From: Ruminococcus gauvreauii
GTDB lineage: Bacteria > Bacillota > Clostridia > Lachnospirales > Lachnospiraceae
DNA length: 64,000 nt
Assembly: GCF_025151995.1 (NCBI RefSeq)
Contig: NZ_CP102290.1
Coordinates: 930,001-994,000 of the forward strand
Direction: 5' to 3'
The notes beneath the pieces are model-generated. The model searched no databases. It had not been told where the DNA came from and saw only the letters and a program-made list of their open reading frames with translations. Both the position numbers and the translations under genes were made by a program. Each line of letters begins with the position of its first letter. Position 1 is the first letter of the stretch. Shown piece after piece: positions 43,350 to 51,847 of the stretch.

Positions 43350-43982
43350 ATGTCTGAAATGCAGGAAAGCTTATATAAGCTCTTTTTCGAAATAGAATCT
43401 CATTTATTTCAGGATGAGCGGCCATCGGTTTATCTTCAGAAGATTTATGATGATCCGCGCTTTCGCCGGTATCCGTTCGATATGCTGCACCGGCTTAAAA
43501 ATACTGGACAATCTCCCAAGTACCATCCGGAGGGAAATGTATGGAATCATATACTGCTTGTTGTAGACGAAGCCGCCAGGGTAAAGAATCACAGTAAAAA
43601 CCCAACGGCATTTATGTGGGCAGCTCTCCTTCATGATATCGGAAAAGCTGTAACGACGAAAAACAAAAAAGGTAAAATCACTGCCCATGACCATGATAAA
43701 GCAGGCGCAAAGCTGACACGGGAATTTCTCTCACAGTTTATGGAGGACCGCGCTCTGATCGATGAGATTTGCGGACTGGTGAGATACCATATGCAGATCC
43801 TGTTTGTCATAAGCGGTCTTAAATTTGCAGATATCGAGGGGATGAAATGTCACACCGATGTGCAGGAAGTGGCACTTCTCGGTATGTGTGACCGTCTGGG
43901 AAGACTGGGCAGTAATCCGCAGAAAGAAAAAGACCACATCAATCTTTTCTTACAGGCCTGTGAGACCGCCTCGTCAGATTAA
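43350..43982 (+). CDS. HD-domain phosphohydrolase
   Basis: A 210-residue protein with an HD domain: His in VWNHILLVVDEA, the HD pair in ALLHDIGKA, His in ITAHDHDKAG, and a late Asp in LLGMCDRLGR. It resembles the HD region found in tRNA nucleotidyltransferases and small stand-alone phosphohydrolases. The likely activity is metal-dependent phosphoester cleavage on a nucleotide or RNA; the substrate is unknown. GGGAGGTG lies seven bases before the ATG. A 50-residue gene follows 21 bases downstream in the same transcript. Confidence 0.85.
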   Translation: MSEMQESLYKLFFEIESHLFQDERPSVYLQKIYDDPRFRRYPFDMLHRLKNTGQSPKYHPEGNVWNHILLVVDEAARVKNHSKNPTAFMWAALLHDIGKAVTTKNKKGKITAHDHDKAGAKLTREFLSQFMEDRALIDEICGLVRYHMQILFVISGLKFADIEGMKCHTDVQEVALLGMCDRLGRLGSNPQKEKDHINLFLQACETASSD

Positions 43983-44003
43983 CATAACAGGAGGTGAACA
44001 GTC

Positions 44004-44156
44004 GTGGCCAAAGCGGGTATGAGACGTCCGGATCCAAAGGATCCTCATGGGACAGAGAGTAATCATAAGACACATATTCCTAAAAATGATGCTCCGCCGG
44101 TGCCTGAGATCCAGGGCAAGGCAAAAACCGGAAACAAGAAAGCTAATCCAATGTAA
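44004..44156 (+). CDS. Conserved 50-residue basic protein, unknown function
   Basis: GTG at 44004 with AGGAGGTG seven bases upstream starts a 50-residue frame beginning MAKAGMRRPDPKDPHGTE and ending in KTGNKKANPM. The protein is rich in Lys, Pro and Asn, has no hydrophobic segment and is probably disordered. I recall similar short proteins in Lachnospiraceae, but no assigned function. It lies between the HD gene and a strong terminator, so it is expressed with the HD protein. No domain can be named. Confidence 0.75.
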   Translation: MAKAGMRRPDPKDPHGTESNHKTHIPKNDAPPVPEIQGKAKTGNKKANPM

Positions 44157-44167
44157 AAAACACCTGG

Positions 44168-44208
44168 AAAGGCATGGACATTTATGAAACTATTTGTCCA
44201 TGCCTTTT
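44168..44208. terminator. Bidirectional intrinsic terminator
   Basis: AAAGGCATGGACA and TGTCCATGCCTTT form a 13-bp perfect stem with T-rich tails on both strands. It serves the HD/50-aa operon (plus) and the ABC permease gene (minus). Confidence 0.88.
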
Positions 44209-44222
44209 CTCAGTTGTAAAAC

Positions 44223-46679
44223 TCAGCCATTTTCCTTCATCCGGTCTACCAGGCTCTCCTTCTGAAGCATTTTTACCCCGTACCGTGTCATTCCCCACTG
44301 CATCACGCCAAGAGCCGCCACGTACAGCAGTACCGGTATCCACGGATAATGATAATTCACAGCAATCGCCGCCATATAGGCCGCCCTCACTAACGCATAT
44401 CCCAGGAGCCCGCCGACAGCTGCGGCACAAATCATAGACATGCCTACATAATTCAGTGTTTCTCTGCTCAGCATACGCCTGATCTGTCCCTTGGTCATCC
44501 CCACCGCCTGAAGGATTCCCAGTTCTCTTCGTCTTGAAAACAGATTTGTCATGATCGTATTCATCAGATTGATCAAACCGAATATGACCAGAAATGCAGC
44601 CAGCACATAAAGAATCACTTTCATGGGAAACGCTTCCTGTTCCTGATACTCCTTATTTTCTTTCATTGAGCCGAGATACATATTCTCCTCAGCGCCAAAA
44701 AGCTCTTCCAGGGTTTCTCCCACCGCGTCCGTCTTATCAGGTGATGTGGCAATTTCGTATCCATAGGTCGTATCCATTCCCGTCCACTGATCCATGGTTT
44801 CTTCCGGCATCATAAGCGTGCTCCCCATAACGGAGAGAGGGATTTTTACCTCTGTCCCCTTCTTTCGATTATCATGAGACCATGAAATCTGCCGGATGGT
44901 ACCGACAACCGGGAGCTCTGCCTCCACCCGTTCCCCGTTTGCATGATAACAGACGACAGGAAATGTATCTCCCACTTTCACAGGATGCTCCTTAAAATTT
45001 CGATTGGACTCTGTCTCCACAATGACTCCCGGCGTTTTCTTCAGTTCCTGATAAGAAGTTTCGCCTTCATAATTCATCTGTTTTAACAGCTCAAAATCTT
45101 CTTCCGTGATACCATTTATGCTCATCTCCTGTGCTTCCCCGAACACATCTGAAGCAATCATGAGATAACGCCACGGTCTGACCGAAGTCACCCCATCGAT
45201 TCCTGTCAGTTCATTTCTCAGGTCTTCTCCCAGAATGCCTTCCGCCTGAAGGGCCGAATATGTCTTTGCCCTCCCCTCAAGGCTGCTGTCATTATTTGAA
45301 AATCCTGATTCTGCAGAAAGCTGTAGCTGAAATTCTCCATTTGGATAAAAATTATCCACCGCCGATGCCGGGTCATAGGATACCACAAAAGAGGTGATTG
45401 TCCCCAGAAGGATCCCAGCCAGCACGAGAGAACACATGGTAAGCATGCTTTTCTTTCTGTTGCGCTTCAGGTTCAGCGTTGCCAGATGCTCAGGCGTCAG
45501 TCTGCGCTGCAGCAGCTCAGAGGCTCTTCCCCCTCCCAGGTATCCCGTATACCCCAGCGCATCCACGGGCGATGTGCTGGCGGCTATCTTTCCCGGCTTT
45601 CTCACAGAGATCCCTACAAATACAACGCCGAGAATGCTGCAGACCAACGCTGCCTTTGCGAAATTCAGAAAATCCCATCCATCCGGGACCAGAGCATATC
45701 CCATCGCTCCCCCGAGAATCAGTCCAATCGGTATTCCTCTGAGCGCCAGAGTACGCCCTTCCCGCGAAATCATCCTGCGGATCTGCCGGCCCGTCATGCC
45801 GATGGTGCGGAGCTGACCGTACTCCCGCACTTTCCCGGCAACAGAAATATAGAAAATATTATGAATGACGATACCGGATGCTGTCAGAATCAGCACGGCT
45901 ACCAGAGCCAGGGTGAGCATGCTCCCTGCTGTCAGCTTTGAAACACCTGACTGGTTGAAATAGGCATCATTCACCTTTATCTGCTCTTTGGAAACTCCTG
46001 CGAGTGTGCCAATCTCTTCCGCCTTTCTCTGTGCGGTGTCATAGTCCATATCCATGGCACCGCGCATATTTACGATGACATCCACGGTCTCTTCACTCTG
46101 TCCGGTCATCATCACCGCGCAGGGCAGTGATACGTATATTTTGTGACTGTTCTTTGCCTTTGACCGTGATTCGGCAATTGCAGTAACCTTATAGTCCCTG
46201 ACCGTTTTATCCCCCAGATCCATGGAGACAGTATCCCCCGGATGAATCGTAAGCCCCAGCTGCTCCAGATAATCCCTGGGCACCATGATCTCATGATCTT
46301 CCCTGGGAAGTTCTCCCGTATACTGGATTTCGTCTCTGTCCATGTAGAAATCATCCTGATAGAAAACCGTAAGGCGGACGTTTCCCACCTTTGCGCTTCC
46401 CACCTTCTTTTCCGTTCCCGCCCATTTTACAGAGGGATCCCCTTTCAGATCTTCCGCCTGCTTCTCAGTGACATCCAGATAGGTGACCTGAGGCGCATCC
46501 TCCTGCAGTCTCAGCTTCTCCTTTGACGTTCCGAACAGATACAGGATAAAGGTAAGCACCAGTGCCACAGACAATGAGATAGTCAGGCAGGTGAAGAAGT
46601 TTCTGACGCGGTTATTTTTCATACTTTTATCCGCAATGCTGCGGATAACCCCGCTGTTATGATTCCTGTCCATTCCCAT
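44223..46679 (-). CDS. FtsX-family ABC transporter permease (antimicrobial-peptide/drug export type)
   Basis: An 818-residue permease with two 1+3 helix blocks. The first helix (FFTCLTISLSVALVLTFILY) is followed by an external domain of ~200 residues and three helices with the coupling motif REYGQLRTIGMTGRQIRRM. The pattern repeats with KSMLTMCSLVLAGILLG, another external domain, and RRRELGILQAVGMTKGQIRRM. The ATG at 46679 shares one base with the stop of the ATPase gene. It is near a response regulator/kinase pair, suggesting an inducible detoxification or signalling exporter; the substrate is unknown. Confidence 0.88.
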   Translation of the reverse strand: MGMDRNHNSGVIRSIADKSMKNNRVRNFFTCLTISLSVALVLTFILYLFGTSKEKLRLQEDAPQVTYLDVTEKQAEDLKGDPSVKWAGTEKKVGSAKVGNVRLTVFYQDDFYMDRDEIQYTGELPREDHEIMVPRDYLEQLGLTIHPGDTVSMDLGDKTVRDYKVTAIAESRSKAKNSHKIYVSLPCAVMMTGQSEETVDVIVNMRGAMDMDYDTAQRKAEEIGTLAGVSKEQIKVNDAYFNQSGVSKLTAGSMLTLALVAVLILTASGIVIHNIFYISVAGKVREYGQLRTIGMTGRQIRRMISREGRTLALRGIPIGLILGGAMGYALVPDGWDFLNFAKAALVCSILGVVFVGISVRKPGKIAASTSPVDALGYTGYLGGGRASELLQRRLTPEHLATLNLKRNRKKSMLTMCSLVLAGILLGTITSFVVSYDPASAVDNFYPNGEFQLQLSAESGFSNNDSSLEGRAKTYSALQAEGILGEDLRNELTGIDGVTSVRPWRYLMIASDVFGEAQEMSINGITEEDFELLKQMNYEGETSYQELKKTPGVIVETESNRNFKEHPVKVGDTFPVVCYHANGERVEAELPVVGTIRQISWSHDNRKKGTEVKIPLSVMGSTLMMPEETMDQWTGMDTTYGYEIATSPDKTDAVGETLEELFGAEENMYLGSMKENKEYQEQEAFPMKVILYVLAAFLVIFGLINLMNTIMTNLFSRRRELGILQAVGMTKGQIRRMLSRETLNYVGMSMICAAAVGGLLGYALVRAAYMAAIAVNYHYPWIPVLLYVAALGVMQWGMTRYGVKMLQKESLVDRMKENG

Positions 46680-47356
46680 CAGTTCCACCTGCTTTCCACG
46701 ATTTTTCCATCCTCGATCCTGATGATGGCATCTGCCATCTGGGCAATCTGTTCATTGTGGGTAATCATGACAATCGTCTGTCCAAAACGCTCTCCCGTGG
46801 TCTTTAACAGCCCCAGCACATCCTGACTCGTACGGCTGTCGAGATTTCCCGTAGGTTCATCCGCAAGTAAGACGGCAGGCTTTGATGCCAGCGCCCTTGC
46901 GATCGCCACCCTCTGCTGTTCACCTCCGGACATCTGGTTCGGCATATTCTTTAGCTTTTTCTCCATGCCGATCATCCTGACAATCTCCATGACAAATTCT
47001 TTGTCCGCTTTTCCGCCGTCCAGTTCAATCGGCAGTACGATGTTCTCGTAGGCATTGAGGATCGGAACCAGATTATAGGACTGGAACACGAAGCCAATCT
47101 GCCTGCGCCGAAATACCGTGAGCTCATCATCATTCATGCTGGATAGCTCCCTCCCCGCCACCTGAATGCTGCCCTCTGTAGGCGTATCCAGACCGCCTAT
47201 CATATGGAGCATGGTGGACTTACCGCTTCCGCTTTTTCCCACGATGGCGGTAAAGCTCCCCTGCTCAATTTCCAGGTCCACTCCGTCCAGTGCCTTTACT
47301 ACGGTCGGCTCCTCACCATAATATTTCTTCAAACCCTTCGTCTCTAGAATACTCAT
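46679..47356 (-). CDS. ABC transporter ATP-binding protein
   Basis: A 225-residue ATPase of the MacB/BceA type. It has Walker A GKSGSGKST, Q-loop FVFQSYNLVP, signature MSGGEQQRVAIARAL, Walker B VLLADEPTGNLDS and VMITHNEQIA. It energises the 818-residue permease encoded immediately downstream. I chose the ATG at 47356 because GAGGAG lies six bases before it; another ATG six bases earlier abuts the same ribosome binding site. The upstream gap to the kinase gene holds a terminator, so the ABC genes have their own promoter. Confidence 0.92.
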   Translation of the reverse strand: MSILETKGLKKYYGEEPTVVKALDGVDLEIEQGSFTAIVGKSGSGKSTMLHMIGGLDTPTEGSIQVAGRELSSMNDDELTVFRRRQIGFVFQSYNLVPILNAYENIVLPIELDGGKADKEFVMEIVRMIGMEKKLKNMPNQMSGGEQQRVAIARALASKPAVLLADEPTGNLDSRTSQDVLGLLKTTGERFGQTIVMITHNEQIAQMADAIIRIEDGKIVESRWN

Positions 47357-47491
47357 ATCCATCTCCTCTTTTCCTTTTTACTGAATTGCCGGCGGTTTTT
47401 TGCCGTCTTGTTTTCTATACCTCCATCCTACCAGCGCAATGTTGCAAAACCCTCTCATCAAAAAAGGAAAAGGTATCAATTTCGAAACATT

Positions 47492-47520
47492 TAAAAACGC
47501 CCGGCATCACACCGGACGTT
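47492..47520 (-). terminator. Terminator overlapping the histidine kinase stop
   Basis: AACGTCCGG and CCGGGCGTT pair around TGTGATG with one mismatch, followed on the minus strand by TTTTAAAT. The kinase stop TGA lies inside the hairpin. This separates the two-component genes from the ABC genes. Confidence 0.7.
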
Positions 47521-48586
47521 CGTTTGACAGAAAAAGTGAAAAGCTGCTGCCCTCCCCGGGGCCGGACCGGACTGTGATATATCCTCCCTGCCTCGCCAGA
47601 ATCTCCCGGGTAAGATAAAGACCGATTCCCACGCCGGAATCCCGGCGTACCTTTTCCTCGCGGTAAAAACGTTTGAAAATATCATTTTGATGTGACGGCT
47701 CGATCCCGATCCCCGTATCACTGACCATAAGCCTGGTGTATATCTGCAAGCTCTCCACCGTTATGGAGATCGCTCCTCCCGGGGACGTATATTTCACCGC
47801 ATTATCAAGCACATTAAATATCGCCTCCTCCGTCCATTTCGGGTCATGAAACAACCTGAGTTTCTGCGGACACCGGACGTTAAGCTCAATATTCTTTTTA
47901 TCAACCGCGGGAAGAATCGAGGAAACAGCTCTTGAGAGGGTGTCAAACAGCAGCGCGTTCTCTTTTTTCAGTACCAGCATATTGCTCTCAAGCCTGGACA
48001 TTTTCACAAGCGCCTGCACAAGAAATTCCAGTTTTTTTACCTGGCCGCGCATCACACTCAGAAAGCGGCGCTCCTCCTCCCCCAGATTTCTACTTTCGCC
48101 TATGGTATCCGCATACATCAGGATATTTGCCACCGGTGTTTTCAGCTGATGAGAGATGTCGGATACCATCTGCTGAATCTCCTGCTTCTGGTTCAGATTC
48201 TGCATACCCGTATACTGTGTCACTTCCCCGAGTTTCTGAACCTTCGAAAAAATCTTTGAGGAGAGTGTCTCAAGATCCGGGTTTTTTGGGGACGCTTTTC
48301 CGGAAATCATATCGTCCAGCGTATCGCAGATGTCATCCGCCAGAGTTACATACGCCCTGCGAAACCAGAAATAACCTGCAAATACCGCCGCTGTCATGCA
48401 AAACATGATGCCTGCCCATACTGTCCGCCGCAAAAAGGCAGTCAGCTCCAGGGCTTCCGCCCAGATGCCTGCTGCAGCTGCCAAAGACACCAGAATGCCC
48501 AGCCCATAAAGCATGCCATTCCCGGTGGTACTACTCTTTTGTGTCTTCGCACCCTCTTCTGCTCGGCTGTGGTCTTTTCCCCTCAT
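47507..48586 (-). CDS. Sensor histidine kinase with short extracellular loop
   Basis: A 359-residue kinase. Two N-terminal helices (near 25-80) are separated by only a few residues (AEALELTAFLRR), as in intramembrane-sensing kinases. The H-box is SDISHQLKTPVANI; the ATPase domain has N-box NVLDNAVKYTSP, G1 DTGIGIEP and G2 GVGIGLYLTREI. It phosphorylates the regulator encoded just upstream. The ATG at 48586 follows the regulator stop by one base, with GGGGGG at seven bases. It probably monitors the nearby ABC transporter or a cell-envelope drug; the signal is unknown. Confidence 0.9.
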   Translation of the reverse strand: MRGKDHSRAEEGAKTQKSSTTGNGMLYGLGILVSLAAAAGIWAEALELTAFLRRTVWAGIMFCMTAAVFAGYFWFRRAYVTLADDICDTLDDMISGKASPKNPDLETLSSKIFSKVQKLGEVTQYTGMQNLNQKQEIQQMVSDISHQLKTPVANILMYADTIGESRNLGEEERRFLSVMRGQVKKLEFLVQALVKMSRLESNMLVLKKENALLFDTLSRAVSSILPAVDKKNIELNVRCPQKLRLFHDPKWTEEAIFNVLDNAVKYTSPGGAISITVESLQIYTRLMVSDTGIGIEPSHQNDIFKRFYREEKVRRDSGVGIGLYLTREILARQGGYITVRSGPGEGSSFSLFLSNERPV

Positions 48587-48587
48587 G

Positions 48588-49271
48588 TTACTGCCCCCCT
48601 TCTCCCATCCACTGGTATCCCATTCCGTAGACCGTCTTGATATATGTCGCCCCGTCATCTTCTATTTTCCCCCGAAGCCTGCTGATATTGATGGTGAGAG
48701 TGTGTTCATCCACAAAATTTCCGTCCTGATCCCAGAGCTTCTGCAGCAGAAGCTCTCTGGTGAGCACCTGCCCCGGATTGCTGCAGAATATTTTTAAAAG
48801 CCGGAATTCTGTAGGGGTGAGCGCCAGCGGCTGCCCGTTCTTTCTAACGGTCATGGAAGAGAAATCCACTTCCATATTCCTGCAGCGGTAACACGTCTCC
48901 GGCGTCTTCTTTTCACAGCGTCTTAAAATAGCCTGAATTCTCTGGATGACGATCCTGACATTAAAAGGCTTGGTAATATAATCATCCGCTCCCGCGTCAA
49001 ACCCCCGCATCATATCCTCGTCCATATCGTGGGCAGTTAAAAACACGATGGGCGCAAAGCTTTTCCTGCGTATTTCCTCCGCAAACCGAAAACCGTTTCC
49101 GTCGGGCAGATTGACATCCAGTAGATATAAAGACCAGTTCTGTCTGTCCAGGCATTCCCTCGCCTGCTTCAGATTATATGCCGGCACAGGGCACAGCCCC
49201 GCCTTCTGAAGGTTAAAACACAGCCCGTCATTTAAAAGTTCATCATCCTCTATAATCAATATTTCTTCCAT
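48588..49271 (-). CDS. OmpR/PhoB-family response regulator
   Basis: A 227-residue regulator. The receiver domain has acidic residues in IIEDDELL, the phosphoacceptor Asp in LYLLDVNLPDG, and Thr and Lys in PIVFLTAHD and DDYITKPFN. The C-terminal winged helix includes LTPTEFRLLKIFCSNPGQVL and ISRLRGKIEDD, then YIKTVYGMGYQW. The ATG at 49271 is preceded by GGAGGAG; the frame is open 28 codons further, overlapping the CDF gene. It likely controls the adjacent ABC transporter genes. Confidence 0.92.
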   Translation of the reverse strand: MEEILIIEDDELLNDGLCFNLQKAGLCPVPAYNLKQARECLDRQNWSLYLLDVNLPDGNGFRFAEEIRRKSFAPIVFLTAHDMDEDMMRGFDAGADDYITKPFNVRIVIQRIQAILRRCEKKTPETCYRCRNMEVDFSSMTVRKNGQPLALTPTEFRLLKIFCSNPGQVLTRELLLQKLWDQDGNFVDEHTLTINISRLRGKIEDDGATYIKTVYGMGYQWMGEGGQ

Positions 49272-50316
49272 ATTCTCCTCCTGAAATCCCCTGCGTCCGA
49301 ACTCCATGACCGGAAGGGATATCAAGATTATAACCCGTCTGATTTCTGATGGCAAGATTTGAAAACTTCGCAGTCTGCCTATTTAAATACTTTCTGAACA
49401 TGCCGAAATGTGCACGCGCCTGAAATCCACTGCCCGCTGTGCCTGGTTTATTCAGGCTGATATAAATTGAAACATTAATATTCAGCCTGTTCTTGATTTT
49501 TTCTCTGCAGTCTTCTGTGATCCGCTGCAGATCTCCAGGCAGCATACCCGTACTGACTGACAGCACCATGATTCCGTCCTTCTCCTCAGGACCATAGTCA
49601 TGAAACTCAAATGTCTCGAGATGTACCGCATCCCCGTAACAGCTGAGAAGCTGTCTGATTTCTTCTGTCTCCTCTTTGTCCAGCCCCTCTCCCAAAAGCA
49701 GACTCACATTCTTCATAAATGACTTGACTCCGTCCGCCGCTATCATCACAGCAATGATCATCCCGGCTATTCCATCAATCGGCAGTGCGGTAACGTGCTG
49801 CAGGACTGGCGAAACTGCAACCAGGATAATTCCCTTTAAGTCTGCCAGTTCATTTCTCTGATATGCCTCAAGTGCCGGTGATTTCAATTCTATGTTCTGT
49901 TTTTTTATATTAAACACCAGCAAAAGCTTTACACCTGACCCAATGACCGCCGCCAGCAGAATGGGGATCAATGCCCCCACCGGTTCCGGATGAACCAGTC
50001 TTTTGACAGATTCTTTTCCTAAGACAACCGCCGCGAGTAAGATCATCTCAGAGATCAGCAATCCGATCACATACTCTATCCTGCCATGTCCATTGGGATG
50101 TCTGCTGTCTTTTTCTCTTCCGGAGATCTGAAATCCCAGCAGCAGAAGTAATGAGCTGCAGGCATCCATGAGATTATCTACCCCCTCAGATATGACCGAA
50201 ATACTGTTTCCTGCCGTACCGATGATAAAATATACGATGAACAGGCACATGTTGGCAAATCCCATGAAGATGCTCATCTTGCCTCCCCGGTCACGTCTGC
50301 TGATCTCCCCTGTCAT
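49243..50316 (-). CDS. Cation diffusion facilitator (CDF) family transporter
   Basis: A 357-residue metal/proton antiporter with six helices. The metal-site helix II reads EGVDNLMDACSS (DxxxD). Helix V reads YQRNELADLKG, giving Asn-x3-Asp instead of the common His-x3-Asp, which hints at Mn, Fe or another metal rather than zinc. SRHPNGHGRIEYV is a family signature. The C-terminal ~55 residues (after NVSIYISLNKPG) do not look like a CDF domain and run 29 bases into the response-regulator gene, so they may come from a lost stop or frameshift. Its start overlaps the MarR stop by 4 bases. Confidence 0.85.
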   Translation of the reverse strand: MTGEISRRDRGGKMSIFMGFANMCLFIVYFIIGTAGNSISVISEGVDNLMDACSSLLLLLGFQISGREKDSRHPNGHGRIEYVIGLLISEMILLAAVVLGKESVKRLVHPEPVGALIPILLAAVIGSGVKLLLVFNIKKQNIELKSPALEAYQRNELADLKGIILVAVSPVLQHVTALPIDGIAGMIIAVMIAADGVKSFMKNVSLLLGEGLDKEETEEIRQLLSCYGDAVHLETFEFHDYGPEEKDGIMVLSVSTGMLPGDLQRITEDCREKIKNRLNINVSIYISLNKPGTAGSGFQARAHFGMFRKYLNRQTAKFSNLAIRNQTGYNLDIPSGHGVRTQGISGGEYGRNIDYRG

Positions 50317-50879
50317 AAGGATCCCCCCTTAAAAGGCTCTGATTCATCAAAATGTTGAAACCCAAATCCCATTCGCTCATCATCTGAGCGCTGTGCAGTC
50401 CTGAAAGCTTCGGCCCTGCGCCGTCCCATCCGTCTTCTGTCCATGCCGTCTCCTATCTGCCACGCCTGAATCAGGCGTTCCAGGTATGCCATGAGATTCT
50501 TTTGCTCTTCATCTGTCAGACACTGGAATAAATCTTCCGTGTCATCGTTGTCAACCACCATCTCTTCCGATTCGGTTTTCCCCTTCTCTGTCAGTCTGAT
50601 AATCATGACTCTTCCATCTTCCCGGGATGGTGTCCGTGTAATATACCCGCAATTCTCAAGCTTTTTCAAAAGTTCACCCAGCGCCTGCTTACTCATATCC
50701 AACAGGTACGTTAACTCTTTCTGTGTGATCTCCGGCTTCAATTTCAAAATGGATAATACCCGTCCCTGGCCTCTGTGCGGATTCATAAATGTTCTCTGCC
50801 TCCCCACCGCCATATGCCTGTGTAACAGTCCCTCCAGCCGCATCAGTAAATTTAAGAGTTTTTTATTCTGTTCGTTCAT
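50313..50879 (-). CDS. MarR-family transcriptional regulator
   Basis: A 188-residue regulator. The MarR winged helix includes KPEITQKELTYLLDMSKQAL, then GELLKKLENCGYI and the wing RTPSREDGRVMIIRLTEKG. The C-terminal ~45 residues (GDGMDRRRMGRRRAEAFRT and beyond) are charged and longer than usual. It is translationally coupled to the CDF transporter gene (ATGA overlap) and so probably controls metal export. A near-perfect 38-bp palindrome overlapping its own promoter indicates autorepression. The ATG at 50879 has GGAGGG seven bases upstream. Confidence 0.88.
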   Translation of the reverse strand: MNEQNKKLLNLLMRLEGLLHRHMAVGRQRTFMNPHRGQGRVLSILKLKPEITQKELTYLLDMSKQALGELLKKLENCGYITRTPSREDGRVMIIRLTEKGKTESEEMVVDNDDTEDLFQCLTDEEQKNLMAYLERLIQAWQIGDGMDRRRMGRRRAEAFRTAQRSDDERMGFGFQHFDESEPFKGGSL

Positions 50880-50929
50880 TGTTATGCCCTCCAATCTTTT
50901 TCCGCTTAATAGTAATGTCCTTGACTATA

Positions 50930-50969
50930 ATAATACAAGTACCTGACAATTTTGTCAAGTACTTGTATT
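50930..50969 (-). promoter_or_regulatory. MarR operator overlapping the MarR/CDF promoter
   Basis: A 38-bp palindrome (50932-50969; half-site AATACAAGTACYTGACAA, one G-T difference) contains the -35 TTGACA (50958-50953). The -10 TATTAT (50935-50930) follows at 17 bases. A MarR dimer bound here would block RNA polymerase. Confidence 0.8.
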
Positions 50970-51073
50970 AAACAACGGGCATATTAATTTTATTCACAAT
51001 GAAAAGATGAGAACGGGGCAATGAAGTGCGTGAGCCGGACAGCAGCATTCCATTTTTCACTTAAAATAAGCAG

Positions 51074-51391
51074 TTAATCCCACACCTCTTTTGCCATATG
51101 AAACGCCGCCCATGCCTTCGGCCATCCCGCATAGAATGCGGCATGGGTGAGAATCTCCGCGATCTCCTCCCGGGTGACACCGTGGTTCCTGGCATTTGTC
51201 AGATGGAACCTCAGCGAACTGTCCAGAATACCGCTTGCCATCAGCGCCGTAACTGTGACAATGCAGCGGTCTCTTGCAGACAGTCTATCCTCTCTCGACC
51301 ACACCTGCCCGAACAGCACATCGTCATTTAACTCCGCAAATTTGGGTGCAAACCCACCAAGCTGATCTCTCCCTGCAGTTACTTTCTCCAT
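51074..51391 (-). CDS. Carboxymuconolactone decarboxylase-family protein
   Basis: A 105-residue all-helical CMD/AhpD-like protein. Family segments are LNDDVLFGQVWSREDRLSAR, DRCIVTVTALMASG and FHLTNARNHGVTREEIAEIL. There is no CxxC, so an AhpD-type thiol peroxidase is unlikely; it resembles the gamma-carboxymuconolactone decarboxylase branch, whose anaerobic members have unknown substrates. It is the last gene of a three-gene operon with a cupin and a flavodoxin and is probably controlled by the divergent LysR regulator. Confidence 0.88.
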   Translation of the reverse strand: MEKVTAGRDQLGGFAPKFAELNDDVLFGQVWSREDRLSARDRCIVTVTALMASGILDSSLRFHLTNARNHGVTREEIAEILTHAAFYAGWPKAWAAFHMAKEVWD

Positions 51392-51420
51392 TTCATCTAA
51401 CCTCCTGTTTGAACATTTTG

Positions 51421-51831
51421 CTATTTTAATTTTCTGTATTCATCATCATTGACAGGCTCACACCACTCATTCCTGCAATTCTCACCCGGCACCTCTATGG
51501 CCAGATGCTGAAACCAGGCATCCGGCGCAGCTCCATGCCAATGTTTTACACCGCTCGGGATATGAATGACATCGCCGGGATACAGCTCCCTCGCCGCCTT
51601 CCCCCACTCCTGATAATACCCTCTGCCCGCCGTTACCAGCAACATCTGTCCGCCGTTCCTGTCGGCATGGTGAATATGCCAGTTGTTCCGGCAGCCGGGT
51701 TCAAAGGTCACATTTCCGACAGCTACCTGTTCTGCCGACAGCATATTCAGATAGCTCTGACCAACAAAATACTGTGCATATGCGTCATTGGTTTCCCCCA
51801 TGGGAAATACGCTCAATTCCTGCTGCTTCAT
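51421..51831 (-). CDS. Cupin-domain protein
   Basis: A 136-residue single-cupin protein. Motif 1 is FEPGCRNNWHIHHADRNGGQ and motif 2 is GDVIHIPSGVKHWHGA, giving the usual His/Gln/His metal-binding set. Cupins of this type are often found with CMD-family proteins and flavodoxins in Firmicutes, sometimes fused to CMD. The reaction is unknown; a small-molecule or quinone-related role is only inference. It lies between the CMD and flavodoxin genes. Confidence 0.87.
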   Translation of the reverse strand: MKQQELSVFPMGETNDAYAQYFVGQSYLNMLSAEQVAVGNVTFEPGCRNNWHIHHADRNGGQMLLVTAGRGYYQEWGKAARELYPGDVIHIPSGVKHWHGAAPDAWFQHLAIEVPGENCRNEWCEPVNDDEYRKLK

Positions 51832-51847
51832 TCTATTTTCCTCCTCT

